64,000 nucleotides of DNA from Rhizobium sp. P38BS-XIX (GCF_012641435.1 NZ_JABAIJ010000007.1:248001-312000); one strand, 5' to 3'. Positions 1-8,439 are shown, counted from the stretch's first letter. Notes: generated by a model from the sequence alone, not told the origin. Program-made: numbers and translations.

Positions 1-308
1 AGAAGGGCGGCGTCGACCGTCATGCCTATCTCGAGCTGCTGACGTCGACGCTGTTCAGCGCGCCAATCTACAAGACCTATGGCGGCCTGATTGCCGATCG
101 CAAGTTCAAGCCGGCCGGTTTCACCGCGCCGCTCGGCCAGAAGGACATTCGGCTGGCGCTGGCCGCCGGCGAGGCGCTTAACGTGCCGTTGCCGTTGGCA
201 AGCCTGCTGCGTGACAGGTTCTTGACCCTGTTGGCGCATGGAGGCGACGAACTCGATTGGTCGGCCGTCGGCGCGCTGGCCGCGAAGGATGCCGGGTTGG
301 CGGATTAA
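1..308 (+). CDS. NAD(P)-dependent beta-hydroxyacid dehydrogenase, C-terminal part
   Basis: The open frame enters from the left edge and ends at TAA 306-308, giving the last 101 or so residues. The segment reads APIYKTYGGLIADRKF, then APLGQKDIRLAL and LPLASLLRDRFL, and ends in KDAGLAD. This is the all-helical C-terminal domain of the 3-hydroxyisobutyrate dehydrogenase / tartronate semialdehyde reductase family, including the substrate-loop lysine in GQKD. The N-terminal Rossmann domain and start lie outside the window, so the substrate cannot be named. Confidence 0.8.
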   Translation, partial: KGGVDRHAYLELLTSTLFSAPIYKTYGGLIADRKFKPAGFTAPLGQKDIRLALAAGEALNVPLPLASLLRDRFLTLLAHGGDELDWSAVGALAAKDAGLAD

Positions 309-408
309 TCTGCCGGCCGCGATGAGTTCCGTGGGCTTTGGCATCGGCAACGCTGCTTGCCAAAGCCTTGATTGCATGCAAGCTTTCCTGCCTCAAGGGG
401 AGGGACTA

Positions 409-1044
409 ATGCATCTGACCACGCTGCTTGCCTTCGCGGCCGTTTCCTTCATCGGTATCGCAACGCCCGGGCCAACCGTGCTGTTGGCGTTGACGAATGG
501 CTCGCGCTTTGGCGTCAGGCGCGCCTTGCCGGGCATGGTGGGTGCGGTCCTTTCCGATGCGGTTCTGATCAGCGCGGTTGCCATCGGTCTCGGCGCGCTG
601 CTGGCCGCTTCCGAATTCTGGTTCTCGGCGCTCAAATGGGTGGGCGCTGCCTATCTCGCTTTTCTGGGCATCATGATGCTGCGGTCGAAGGGGACGATCG
701 ACAGCGTCTTGCAGGCGAGCGGAAATCAGCCCCAAGGAACCGCCTTTTCCATCGGCCTCAAGAGCTTCATGGTCGCGGTCACCAATCCCAAGGGCTATCT
801 TTTCTTTTCGGCTTTCTTGCCGCAGTTCCTCGAACCGGCCGCGCCGCAGCTGCAACAATATGTCGTTCTCGGCGCGATCTTCGCTTCGCTCGATTTCATG
901 ATCATGCTTGGTTATGCGGTCTTCGGTTCGCAGGCCGTTCGTGTGCTGAAATCGGAAGGCGCCAAATGGCTCGAGCGCGCCTGTGGCGGCGCGCTTTTGG
1001 CTCTTGCCGGCTCGTTGGCGTTTTACCGCCGCGCCGTCAATTGA
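409..1044 (+). CDS. LysE/RhtB family amino-acid exporter
   Basis: A 211-residue membrane protein of the usual LysE/RhtB length. These proteins export amino acids or their analogues through the inner membrane. The family signature is clear: PGP at residues 20-22 in the first helix, then G-S-R-x-G-x-R and PGMVGA at about 31-46. About six hydrophobic segments follow. A frame extends upstream, but ATG 409 has the purine-rich AGGGGAGGG just before it and starts at the family position. The gene converges on the PLP dehydratase gene, and the two stops overlap by 8 bp. The substrate is not predictable from sequence. Confidence 0.85.
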   Translation: MHLTTLLAFAAVSFIGIATPGPTVLLALTNGSRFGVRRALPGMVGAVLSDAVLISAVAIGLGALLAASEFWFSALKWVGAAYLAFLGIMMLRSKGTIDSVLQASGNQPQGTAFSIGLKSFMVAVTNPKGYLFFSAFLPQFLEPAAPQLQQYVVLGAIFASLDFMIMLGYAVFGSQAVRVLKSEGAKWLERACGGALLALAGSLAFYRRAVN

Positions 1045-2017
1045 ATGAACTGCGGGTCAGAGCCGCCTCAAAGACGTCCTGGTCGACATTGCCGCCCGAG
1101 GTAACGACGATCACGCTATCGCCGTCGATGTCCTTTCCTTGGAAGAGCGCTGCAGCCAAGGCAACGGCGCCACCCGGCTCGACGACGATCTTCAATCGAC
1201 TGAAGGCAAGCGCCATGGCCTTCTGTGCCTCCTCGTCGGAAACGACGAGACCGGGGCCGCAGAGGCGCTTCATGATCGGGAAGGTGATGTTACCCGGTTG
1301 CGGCGTGATGATGGCGTCGCAGATCGAGCCCTGCAGGGCAGCATTGCGTTCGATCTTGCCGGAGGCAAGAGAGCGTGTGGCGTCGTCGAAATCCTTGGGC
1401 TCGCATGGGCGCACTTTAAGGCCCGGCGCGCGGGATTCCAGCGCAAGTGCGATACCCGAAGAAAGGCCGCCGCCACCACAGGGCACGAGCACGCTCGCGG
1501 ATTCAATGCCTTCCTCGGCAGCCTGCTCGGCGATTTCGAGGCCCGTTGTTCCCTGGCCGGCAATCACCTGTGGTTCGTCGAATGGCTTGATCAGCGTCAG
1601 GCCGCGCTCTTTGGAAAGGCGCGCGCCGATTTCATCGCGATCTTCCTTCCCGCGGTCGTAGAGCACGACCTCCGCGCCGAAGGCACGCGTGTTGGCGACT
1701 TTCAGCTTCGGCGCGTCCGTCGGCATGACGATGACCGAGGGGATGCCGTGCAGCTTTGCGGCCAAAGCCACGCCCTGCGCATGGTTGCCGGACGAGAAGG
1801 CGATGACGCCCTTGGCACGCACATCCGGTTCCAATGCCGAAACCGCCGACCAGCCGCCGCGAAACTTGAAGGAACCGGAATGCTGCAGGCACTCGGCCTT
1901 CACGAACAGACGACGCCCGGCAATCTCATCAAGAAAAGGGGAGGAGAGAAGCGGCGTGCGGCGCGCCCGACCGCCGAGGCGAGCGCGGGCGGCTTCGATC
2001 ATTGCGATATCGACCAT
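1037..2017 (-). CDS. PLP-dependent threonine/serine dehydratase family
   Basis: A 326-residue fold-type II PLP enzyme. The Schiff-base lysine is K51 in SGSFKFRGG, the substrate loop is SGNHAQG at 76-82, and the phosphate-binding glycine loop is PCGGGGLSSG from 179. There is no C-terminal ACT-like regulatory domain. The length therefore fits the short catabolic threonine dehydratase, serine racemase and threo-3-hydroxyaspartate ammonia-lyase group rather than biosynthetic IlvA. The likely reaction is deamination of a beta-hydroxy amino acid to a 2-oxo acid. Start ATG 2017 places the protein at family length; an upstream in-frame extension lacks similarity. It lies downstream of the tautomerase-cupin-DUF4865 operon on the same strand, 89 bp away. 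Confidence 0.85.
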   Translation of the reverse strand: MVDIAMIEAARARLGGRARRTPLLSSPFLDEIAGRRLFVKAECLQHSGSFKFRGGWSAVSALEPDVRAKGVIAFSSGNHAQGVALAAKLHGIPSVIVMPTDAPKLKVANTRAFGAEVVLYDRGKEDRDEIGARLSKERGLTLIKPFDEPQVIAGQGTTGLEIAEQAAEEGIESASVLVPCGGGGLSSGIALALESRAPGLKVRPCEPKDFDDATRSLASGKIERNAALQGSICDAIITPQPGNITFPIMKRLCGPGLVVSDEEAQKAMALAFSRLKIVVEPGGAVALAAALFQGKDIDGDSVIVVTSGGNVDQDVFEAALTRSSFN

Positions 2018-2106
2018 GGAGGGATCACTCTTTTGATTCAGAAAGACTTTCCATCCATAAAGCGCGCGTGGCACCTTTAAAACAAGGAGATTGTCTCCAT
2101 GACACT

Positions 2107-2679
2107 TCAGGCCGGGCCGGGCAGTGAAAGATGCCCGACATTGTAGATCTGAAGGCCGGAACGTGTGGGATCTTCCGGCGCCTCGGCCAAGAGACGAAAA
2201 CGCACGAAGGTCCAATGGGTCGGTTCGAATGCGACGATGGAGGCGAGCGCGTCGCCGCGAGATATGGCTTTGGCGGCGGCATCGCTTTCCTTAGCGCGAA
2301 GCTCGGTCAACGATGCGTTGATATCGATCGCGACGACCTCGCGCGCTGCGAATTTGGCGCTGCGGATATCCGCCGATGTCTCGGCATGCCAGGCGACCCA
2401 TGTGTTGACCTGGGGGCGACCAAAGTTTTCAGTCAGCGCGGCAAAGCCGGGACCGCAGACGAAGTCGCTGAGGCCCTCCTCATCATGCCAGACGTAGAAT
2501 GGCGCATAGAGGTTCTGGCTGCTCCCCGTCACCGGGTCGCCTTTTCTGGCCGTCAGATAGGCCTTGACCTTCAAGCCTGGGAGATTGTCGAGCAACGGAC
2601 CCTTGTCGCGGATGCGGCGGTCGATGATCGCCATGTCGTAATCCGCGGGCAGGGGGAAATTATACTGCATGGCGATCAT
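2107..2679 (-). CDS. DUF4865 family protein
   Basis: A 190-residue soluble protein that starts MIAMQYNFPLPADYDM, the typical beginning of DUF4865 proteins. It reads YAPFYVWHDEEGLSDF and VNTWVAWHAE in the middle, which suggests a dimeric alpha/beta-barrel (monooxygenase-like) fold. No biochemical role is established. AGGAG lies a few bases before ATG 2679, and the start is 4 bp downstream of the cupin stop, so the two are probably co-translated. DUF4865, tautomerase and LysR genes commonly occur together, as here. Confidence 0.75.
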   Translation of the reverse strand: MIAMQYNFPLPADYDMAIIDRRIRDKGPLLDNLPGLKVKAYLTARKGDPVTGSSQNLYAPFYVWHDEEGLSDFVCGPGFAALTENFGRPQVNTWVAWHAETSADIRSAKFAAREVVAIDINASLTELRAKESDAAAKAISRGDALASIVAFEPTHWTFVRFRLLAEAPEDPTRSGLQIYNVGHLSLPGPA

Positions 2680-2683
2680 GGGG

Positions 2684-3079
2684 TCACTCCTCGATCCACG
2701 TTGCGACGCTGCCGTCCTGCGCCGCCTGGATGCTGATATAGGAAAAGGTGCTTTCCGCCGTCGCGCCATGCCGATGACGTTCGTTCGGCGCAAAGCTGAT
2801 GCAATCGCCCGCCCGCAACTCCTCGGCCGATCCGCCGAAACGTTCGGCAAGTCCGACGCCGGACAGAACGTAGAGGATCTGTCCGTGCGGATGCGTGTGC
2901 CAGCGTGTCATGACGCCGGGCTCGAGAACGCAGCGCATCGCGTTGAGGCCGCCGTCGTCGTTGTTTTCGACGAGCGGTTCAACCCAGAAGGACGCGGTGG
3001 CGATGCCGGCCGGCGATTGCTGCGTATTGGCTCCGGCGCGATGGATGCCCGGCGATTGTAAAGATGTGGTCTGAGGCAT
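2684..3079 (-). CDS. Cupin-domain protein
   Basis: A 131-residue single-domain cupin. Metal ligands of cupin motif 1 are visible as HTHPHGQILYVLSG at about residues 61-74, followed by a second motif with ELRAGDCISFAPNERHRHGA. This is the small-cupin architecture used in isomerases, dioxygenases and ligand sensors, so the exact activity is open. It is the middle gene of the tautomerase-cupin-DUF4865 operon, 5 bp after the tautomerase gene and 4 bp before DUF4865, and is likely under the divergent LysR regulator. Confidence 0.8.
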   Translation of the reverse strand: MPQTTSLQSPGIHRAGANTQQSPAGIATASFWVEPLVENNDDGGLNAMRCVLEPGVMTRWHTHPHGQILYVLSGVGLAERFGGSAEELRAGDCISFAPNERHRHGATAESTFSYISIQAAQDGSVATWIEE

Positions 3080-3084
3080 CGCTC

Positions 3085-3477
3085 TCAGGCCTGCTCGATC
3101 ATTTGCGCACGACCATCGGCGAAGGACCAGTCTTCGCGGGCTGCCGTCGTGATGGTGATCATGACGTCTTCGGGGCGCAGACCGGGCGCATCGGCAAGAA
3201 GCTCGACGGCGCGGCGATAGAAAGCCTTCTTGACCTCGGTGCTACGGGGCTTGCCGATCGTCACATCGAAAAAGACATAATCATCCGAGCGCGGGGTGCT
3301 CGTGAAATAGGTGCGATCGAAGACGAGCTCATGCGGCTCCAGCTGATGAATGGCCTGAAAGCGATCGGTCGGCGGAACGTCAAAGGTTTCGACCAGAGCG
3401 CGGTGGAAATTGTCCGACAGGGCCTTCAGGTATTCAGGCGACTTGCCGTGCAACAGTGTGATCCGGGTGAATGGCAT
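3085..3477 (-). CDS. Tautomerase family protein (4-OT/MIF-like, tautomerase_2)
   Basis: A 130-residue protein. After removal of the start methionine it would expose an N-terminal proline (MPFTRITLL), the catalytic base of the tautomerase superfamily. The length is about twice that of 4-oxalocrotonate tautomerase and matches the tautomerase_2 group, in which one chain holds two beta-alpha-beta units (second near VFFDVTIGKPRS). The substrate is unknown. It is the first gene of a three-gene operon transcribed away from a LysR gene, with a 110 bp shared control region. Confidence 0.82.
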   Translation of the reverse strand: MPFTRITLLHGKSPEYLKALSDNFHRALVETFDVPPTDRFQAIHQLEPHELVFDRTYFTSTPRSDDYVFFDVTIGKPRSTEVKKAFYRRAVELLADAPGLRPEDVMITITTAAREDWSFADGRAQMIEQA

Positions 3478-3531
3478 TGCATGCTCCTGTTCGTGTTTGA
3501 CTTGACGAGGACAGAATGCCAGCCGATAATC

Positions 3532-3557
3532 ATCCTGAAAATCAGATAATTCTGGAT
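3532..3557. promoter_or_regulatory. Candidate LysR operator, imperfect inverted repeat
   Basis: The arms ATCCTGAA (3532-3539) and TTCTGGAT (3550-3557) form an inverted repeat matching at 7 of 8 positions, with a 10 bp spacer. It sits between the divergent tautomerase operon and the LysR gene, 30 bp upstream of the LysR start. LysR regulators usually bind dyads of this size in such a place. The assignment is from position and symmetry only. Confidence 0.45.
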
Positions 3558-3587
3558 CAATAGTTCAAAAAATGTGGATGGTTATCC

Positions 3588-4529
3588 GTGCGGAAAATTA
3601 TCTTCGATCTTGATGTACTGCGCAGCTTCGTCACCGGAATGGACCTGGGCAGTTATGCCAAGGCAGCCGACAGGCTCGGTCGTTCGACCTCTGCGATCAG
3701 TGCCCAGCTCAAGAAGCTGGAGGAGCAGGCCGGCACGCCGATCTTCCGCAAGTCCGGTCGCGGATTGGCGCTCACCGAGGCCGGTGAGACGATGCTCGGT
3801 TATGCGCGTCGGCTGCTGGAGTTGAACGACGAAGCGGCCACGGCGCTGCATGGGACCGAACTGGAGGGCTGGGTGCGCCTGGGCCTGCAGGAGGATTTCG
3901 GCGAGACGCTTTTGCCGGAGGTACTCGGTCGTTTTGCGCGTGCGCATCCCAAAGTGCGCATCGAGGCTCGCGTTGTTCGCAATGCCGAGCTTGTGGAGCG
4001 TATCACGTCCGGCAAGCTGGATCTGGCGCTGGCCTGGAGCGATGGCTTTCGCACCGCCTATTGCGAGCGCGTTGCCGAAGTTCCGATGTGCTGGGTCGGG
4101 CCGGCAAATGGCGCGGTGCATTGGCACGCCGACAGCGGGGAAGCCTTGCCGATGGCCTCGCTCGAGGCGCCCTGTCTCCTGCGAACGATCGCGACAAGGA
4201 TACTTGATCGTTCCGGCATCGGCTGGCGTATCTCGTTCGTCAGCCCGAGTTTGGGCGGTCTATGGGCGGCGACTGCTGCGGGCCTCGGGCTTGCGATCCG
4301 AACGCCCATCGGCCTGCCCGACAAGGTGCGGCAATTGACGCCAGGAGAAGCGGGTTTGCCTGCCCTGCCGACACTCGATCTGGTGCTTCATCGCGCCGAG
4401 GCAGAGGGAAGCCCGGCAACGGCGAGGCTTGCCTCGATCATCCTGCAGGCCGTGCGGCAAACCGTCGATGGCATTCCGCAGGGTCGGACGTTCGAGGATG
4501 CACCGGCTTACGACGTCGTCACGGCGTGA
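3588..4529 (+). CDS. LysR family transcriptional regulator
   Basis: A 313-residue regulator with a winged helix-turn-helix at about residues 8-66 (LRSFVTGMDLGSYAKAADRL, then SAISAQLKKLEEQ) and a periplasmic-binding-like co-inducer domain from about 90. No in-frame ATG precedes the conserved N-terminus, so GTG 3588 is taken as the start. It is divergent from the tautomerase-cupin-DUF4865 operon, the usual arrangement for a LysR activator and its target, with a dyad at 3532-3557 between them. Its 3' end overlaps the convergent hydrolase gene by 22 bp. Confidence 0.88.
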   Translation: MRKIIFDLDVLRSFVTGMDLGSYAKAADRLGRSTSAISAQLKKLEEQAGTPIFRKSGRGLALTEAGETMLGYARRLLELNDEAATALHGTELEGWVRLGLQEDFGETLLPEVLGRFARAHPKVRIEARVVRNAELVERITSGKLDLALAWSDGFRTAYCERVAEVPMCWVGPANGAVHWHADSGEALPMASLEAPCLLRTIATRILDRSGIGWRISFVSPSLGGLWAATAAGLGLAIRTPIGLPDKVRQLTPGEAGLPALPTLDLVLHRAEAEGSPATARLASIILQAVRQTVDGIPQGRTFEDAPAYDVVTA

Positions 4530-5557
4530 GACGTCGAGACCGGCTGTGACACAGCACTTCCAAGGTCGGCGATGCGGATTTCGGCGCTGGCGGCAAGCAT
4601 CTGCAAGTCGCGCGGCTCTCCTGCCAGTCGCTCCATCGCGGCGATCACCACATCGGTCGTGACATAATCCGGCTTGTGACCAAGGTTGTGGATGGTCACG
4701 AGTTCGGCGCCGGCGATATCCCGCGCCAGACCACGGGAATGCAGTTCTTCCAGTACGATATCATCGCTGTCGCCGGTGATGATGATGGTAGGAGCCGTGA
4801 TCTCGCGATAGCGCGGCGCTTGCGCCGAGACGTAGGCAAGCAAATTTACCACATCGGCGGCGTTGTTGCGGAAAGTGTGCGGCCGCAGCACCAGTTCCGG
4901 CGCCGTCTTCGCTATGTAGTCGGCTGGCCGCTTGTTCGGGTGGAAGATGCTGAGCGTGCTGCGCTCGACCCTCCGCAACCCGATCGGCATGACGAGCAGA
5001 TGTGTGAAGAGCCATCCCAGAACCGGCATGGCCGCGAGGGTATAATACCAGTCGACGCCGCCGGTCCACGGGTGAGTCGCCGGTGAGAGAAAGAGCAACC
5101 CCTCGGTTTTTTCAGGGTGCCTCATGCCGAAGGCAGCAGCGATCGCGCCGCCAAAGGAGTGCCCGATAATGATGGCACTCTCGATGCCGCGCTTGTCCAT
5201 GAGCTTTGCGATCGCGTCGGCCTGGCCGGAGGGGAAAGCGTTTTCCGTGGTCCCACGTTCGGAGTAGCCATGACCGGGCCGGTCGACGAACAGCATTTCG
5301 GCGCGGCCGCTCAAAGGTCCGGCAAATGCCTCGAACTGATCGCGCAGATTGCCGCTCGCGCCGTGGATAAAAACGAGCGGTGGAAGATCTGATGTTGCCG
5401 GGCGTGGCAGGTGCAGCGCGTTGATGCGGTAACCACCGATATCGGTCAGCTCGCCGATATTGGGATAGGCGCGCTCGATCGCGCCGGTCTTGTAGATCGA
5501 AAAAGCGGCAGCGGCGACAAGTACCAGGAGGATGAGGGCGAACAGAAGATCAATCAT
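4508..5557 (-). CDS. Alpha/beta hydrolase with N-terminal membrane anchor
   Basis: A 349-residue serine hydrolase. The first 20 residues (MIDLLFALILLVLVAAAAFS) form a hydrophobic anchor or uncleaved signal, so the catalytic domain probably faces the periplasm. The oxyanion-hole HGASGN is at 65-70 and the nucleophile S134 lies in GHSFGG. A likely acid residue is in ITGDSDDIV, and the catalytic His is in HNLGHKPD near the C-terminus. All triad positions are present. The substrate is unknown; esterase or lipase activity is the general expectation. Confidence 0.82.
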   Translation of the reverse strand: MIDLLFALILLVLVAAAAFSIYKTGAIERAYPNIGELTDIGGYRINALHLPRPATSDLPPLVFIHGASGNLRDQFEAFAGPLSGRAEMLFVDRPGHGYSERGTTENAFPSGQADAIAKLMDKRGIESAIIIGHSFGGAIAAAFGMRHPEKTEGLLFLSPATHPWTGGVDWYYTLAAMPVLGWLFTHLLVMPIGLRRVERSTLSIFHPNKRPADYIAKTAPELVLRPHTFRNNAADVVNLLAYVSAQAPRYREITAPTIIITGDSDDIVLEELHSRGLARDIAGAELVTIHNLGHKPDYVTTDVVIAAMERLAGEPRDLQMLAASAEIRIADLGSAVSQPVSTSHAVTTS

Positions 5558-5634
5558 TGCAGCACGGAGTAAATATCGTAAAGCGCTAATCTAGTGCGAT
5601 ATTGCCGCTTTTCATCCCCCTCTATTGAGGGTTC

Positions 5635-5659
5635 CCTGCTTCAACTGGATTGAAGCAGG
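5635..5659. repeat. Perfect 10-bp inverted repeat
   Basis: CCTGCTTCAA and TTGAAGCAGG flank a 5-base loop. The repeat lies just past the stop of the TPR gene on the minus strand, between it and the hydrolase gene. There is no T-run on either side, so it is not a classical intrinsic terminator. It may act as a 3'-end stabilising hairpin or a protein site. Confidence 0.5.
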
Positions 5660-5663
5660 TTGA

Positions 5664-6296
5664 TCAGGTGCGGCTGCCGGCGACCTTCTCCAAAAGCTTG
5701 CCTTCTTCTTCCTGCGCCGAGCGGTTTGCAGGATAGATGTCCAGGAAACGTTCCCAGGCCTTCATCGCAAGCTGATCGTTGCCACGGTCGGTCAGGATGG
5801 CGGCCATTCCGGCCAGCGCGCCGAAATGGCGCGGCTCGATGCGCAGGACCTGGTTGATGTCCTCCATCGATTTGCGGTAGTCGCCGATGGCGTAATTAAG
5901 CGTGGCACGCCGGTTCCAGCCTTCCGGATAATCTGGCTTCAGGGAAATCACCTGGTCCAGATAATCCATGGCAGCGGCATTGTGCTTCTCCTGAATGGCC
6001 TTGTCGGCCCATTGCATCAGGAGATTGATCGTGGCGCTGCCGGAATCGCTGAGCTGGCTGTTGATCTGCTCCGCAATCAGGTTTGCCTGATCGGGATCGC
6101 GCTGACGCTTCAGCGCGGTAAACAGATTGTCGAGCTGCTGCTTGGGCGAAAGGCTGCCAGAGGAATCGCCAGGCTCTTGTTGCTTGACAATGCTGTTCGC
6201 ATCATCCGCCATCGCGACTTGCGGCGCAACGACACTCAAGGCAACCAGAATCGGTAGGGCAAAATATGACAAAGCTAAAACGCGCATGGCGGGCAT
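5664..6296 (-). CDS. Exported tetratricopeptide-repeat protein
   Basis: A 210-residue protein with an N-terminal signal peptide (MRVLALSYFALPILVALSVV, then an Ala-rich cleavage region before DDANS). TPR-like helices follow from about residue 85: AAMDYLDQVISLKPDYPEGW, then RKSMEDINQVLRIEPRHFGA. It probably acts as a periplasmic scaffold; no partner is indicated. The start could be ATG 6296 or ATG 6287. Neither has a strong ribosome site, and the longer frame to 6365 adds residues that do not look like a signal peptide. Confidence 0.75.
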   Translation of the reverse strand: MPAMRVLALSYFALPILVALSVVAPQVAMADDANSIVKQQEPGDSSGSLSPKQQLDNLFTALKRQRDPDQANLIAEQINSQLSDSGSATINLLMQWADKAIQEKHNAAAMDYLDQVISLKPDYPEGWNRRATLNYAIGDYRKSMEDINQVLRIEPRHFGALAGMAAILTDRGNDQLAMKAWERFLDIYPANRSAQEEEGKLLEKVAGSRT

Positions 6297-6387
6297 AGTA
6301 GCCCGCCAATGTCGAAGATCAAAACCAAATTTGATGCGACCAACTAAAACTGAGCGCCGATCCATGCGATCGGAGCTGCGCGCGATA

Positions 6388-6513
6388 TCAGCCCTGACGA
6401 GCCTTGTAGCGCGGGTTCAGCTTGTTGATGATGTAGATACGGCCCTTGCGGCGGACGAGACGGTTGTCACGATGGCGCGCCTTGAGCGACTTGAGCGAAT
6501 TCTTGATCTTCAT
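6388..6513 (-). CDS. rpmJ: 50S ribosomal protein L36
   Basis: A 41-residue basic protein, MKIKNSLKSLKARHRDNRL, then RRKGRIYIINKLNPRYKARQG. This is the long rhizobial form of L36, without the four zinc-binding cysteines of the short form. It is a component of the large ribosomal subunit. The start at ATG 6513 gives exactly the family N-terminus. It stands alone between the TPR gene and purK. Confidence 0.95.
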   Translation of the reverse strand: MKIKNSLKSLKARHRDNRLVRRKGRIYIINKLNPRYKARQG

Positions 6514-6666
6514 TTTTCTGATCCGCGATCTCTGAGGGGGAATGTCACATTCGCCCGGGTCTTTTAACAATCAAAAGCGCGCTCAGGGCGCGCTCTTTAG
6601 GGTGGGGAGCAAATACCCTGTCACCTGGGCCCTGTCAACCATGTCAGGGCCATTTTCCCACCAGTC

Positions 6667-7725
6667 TCAGTGGAGAAGCTGGGTAACGTGCCCCATCTTG
6701 CGGCCTGGCCGTGCTTCGGTCTTGCCATAGAGATGCACCAGCGTGTCGTCGCGGCGCAGCCATTCCGGCAGAGCCTCGATATCATCCCCGATCAGATTGG
6801 TCATGACACAATCCGAATGACGCAGGGGATTTCCGAGCGGCAAGCCGGCGACGGCGCGGATATGCTGCTCGAATTGCGAGATGACGCAGGCGGCCTCCGT
6901 CCAGTGGCCGGAGTTGTGGACGCGCGGCGCCATTTCATTGGCGATCAGGCTGCCATCGGCGAGCACGAAGAATTCGATGCCGATGACGCCGACATAGCCG
7001 AGCGCCGTCAAAATCTTTTCCGCAGCTTCCATGGCATCATTGGCCGTCTGCTCCGAAATGCTCGCGGGCACGGTCGATGTATGCAGGATGCCGTTGATGT
7101 GAATATTCTCCGCCGGATCGTAGCAGGCGACCGTGCCATCGGGGCTGCGCGCGGCGATGATCGACACTTCGCGCTCGAAGGACACGAAACTTTCGAGAAT
7201 CAGCGGCACATTGCCCAACGCGACATATCCGTCTGTGGCGCTGTCAGTAGCCGAGCGATAAACACGCTGGCCTTTTCCGTCATACCCGAGACGGCGCGTC
7301 TTCAATACGCCCTGGCCGTCGAAATCGATGAGCGCCTTGTCAAGGTCCGCCTGGCTGTCGACGGCGTGGAACCGCGCAGTGGGGATTCCGCAGCCGTTGA
7401 TGAACTGCTTCTCGATCAGCCGATCCTGCGCCATTTCCAATGCCTTCGGCGGAGGATAGACGGTTACCTGCGAGGCAAGCTCTTCGGCGGCCGACACCGG
7501 CACGTTTTCGAATTCATAGGTGACGACGTCGCAGCGCCTGGCCAGCTCAGCAAGGGCAGACGGGTCGTCATAGGAGGCGACGATCTGCTCGTTGGCGACC
7601 TGCGCTGCCGGGCAATCCTCCTGGGGCTCAAGGACAACAGTCCGGAAATTGAGCCGCGCGGCTGCCATGGCCAGCATGCGGCCAAGCTGACCGCCGCCGA
7701 TGATGCCGATCGTTTTCGCGCTCAT
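6667..7725 (-). CDS. purK: 5-(carboxyamino)imidazole ribonucleotide synthase (PurK)
   Basis: A 352-residue ATP-grasp enzyme that carboxylates AIR to N5-CAIR, using ATP and bicarbonate, in purine synthesis. The N-terminus IGIIGGGQLGRMLAMAA is the pre-ATP-grasp nucleotide-binding loop. The central domain has GQGVLKTRRLGYDGKGQ, and the metal-binding end contains EMAPRVHNSGHWT, the typical PurK signature. The start ATG overlaps the purE stop by 4 bp (ATGA), so translation is coupled. Confidence 0.97.
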   Translation of the reverse strand: MSAKTIGIIGGGQLGRMLAMAAARLNFRTVVLEPQEDCPAAQVANEQIVASYDDPSALAELARRCDVVTYEFENVPVSAAEELASQVTVYPPPKALEMAQDRLIEKQFINGCGIPTARFHAVDSQADLDKALIDFDGQGVLKTRRLGYDGKGQRVYRSATDSATDGYVALGNVPLILESFVSFEREVSIIAARSPDGTVACYDPAENIHINGILHTSTVPASISEQTANDAMEAAEKILTALGYVGVIGIEFFVLADGSLIANEMAPRVHNSGHWTEAACVISQFEQHIRAVAGLPLGNPLRHSDCVMTNLIGDDIEALPEWLRRDDTLVHLYGKTEARPGRKMGHVTQLLH

Positions 7726-8219
7726 AGGTCGTCCATCGGATATTCGGCGACGGCAGCGCTCTGGCGCGCGCGCCACTCGTCGAGCCGATCGGCGATCTCT
7801 TCGTCGCCAAGCGCGAGGACTGCGGCGGCGAGAAGAGCGGCATTGACGGCGCCGGCCTTGCCGATCGCAAGCGTGCCGACCGGAATGCCTGCGGGCATCT
7901 GCACGATGGAGAGCAGGCTGTCCTGCCCCGAAAGGGCCCGCGACTGCACGGGGACCCCGAACACAGGCAGAGGTGTCATCGATGCGGCCATGCCCGGCAG
8001 ATGTGCCGCGCCGCCGGCGCCAGCGATAATGACCTTGAAGCCTTCTTCCCTTGCGCCCTTGGCGAAATTCACCAACCTGTCCGGCGTGCGGTGTGCGGAA
8101 ATGATGCGCGCATCATAGGTGATCTCAAGCGCTTCCAAAGTATCCGCGGCATTCTTCATGGTCTCCCAGTCGGACTGGCTTCCCATGATGATGGCGACAG
8201 GCGGTCTTTCGGTCATCAT
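7722..8219 (-). CDS. purE: N5-carboxyaminoimidazole ribonucleotide mutase (PurE)
   Basis: A 165-residue class I PurE that converts N5-CAIR to CAIR. The signatures are IMGSQSDWETM near the N-terminus, IISAHRTPDR with the active-site His, and AGAGGAAHLPGMAA. Length and motifs are complete. GAGGAG lies about 12 bases before ATG 8219; a second ATG at 8216 and a longer frame from 8243 are alternatives. It forms an operon with purK and starts 16 bp past the stop of the upstream YdcH-like gene. Confidence 0.96.
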   Translation of the reverse strand: MMTERPPVAIIMGSQSDWETMKNAADTLEALEITYDARIISAHRTPDRLVNFAKGAREEGFKVIIAGAGGAAHLPGMAASMTPLPVFGVPVQSRALSGQDSLLSIVQMPAGIPVGTLAIGKAGAVNAALLAAAVLALGDEEIADRLDEWRARQSAAVAEYPMDDL

Positions 8220-8235
8220 CGTTCCGGTGTGCTCC

Positions 8236-8439
8236 TCAGGCAATGATATCGGGGATGATCTGGTCTTCCAGCTTGGTCAGCTTGTCCTTGATGACGAGCT
8301 TCTTCTTTTTCATGCGCTGGATGCGAAGGGCGTCGCAGCCCGTCTCGATCATGGCATTGATCGCGGCATCATAATCCTCGTGTTCCTGACGCAACCGCGC
8401 CACGATCAGCCTGATTTCCGCCTGCTCCTGATCGGCCAT
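8236..8439 (-). CDS. YdcH-like DUF465 small coiled-coil protein
   Basis: A 67-residue charged helical protein, MGMADQEQAEIRLIVARLR with RMKKKKLVIKDKLTKLEDQI at the end. The closing K-K-K-L-x-x-K-D-x-L-x-x-L-E pattern is typical of DUF465/YdcH proteins, whose role is unknown. ATG 8439 is chosen because GGGGAA lies 8 bases upstream; ATG 8445 would be too close to it. It runs directly into purEK and is divergent from another DUF465-type gene at 8671. Confidence 0.78.
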   Translation of the reverse strand: MADQEQAEIRLIVARLRQEHEDYDAAINAMIETGCDALRIQRMKKKKLVIKDKLTKLEDQIIPDIIA

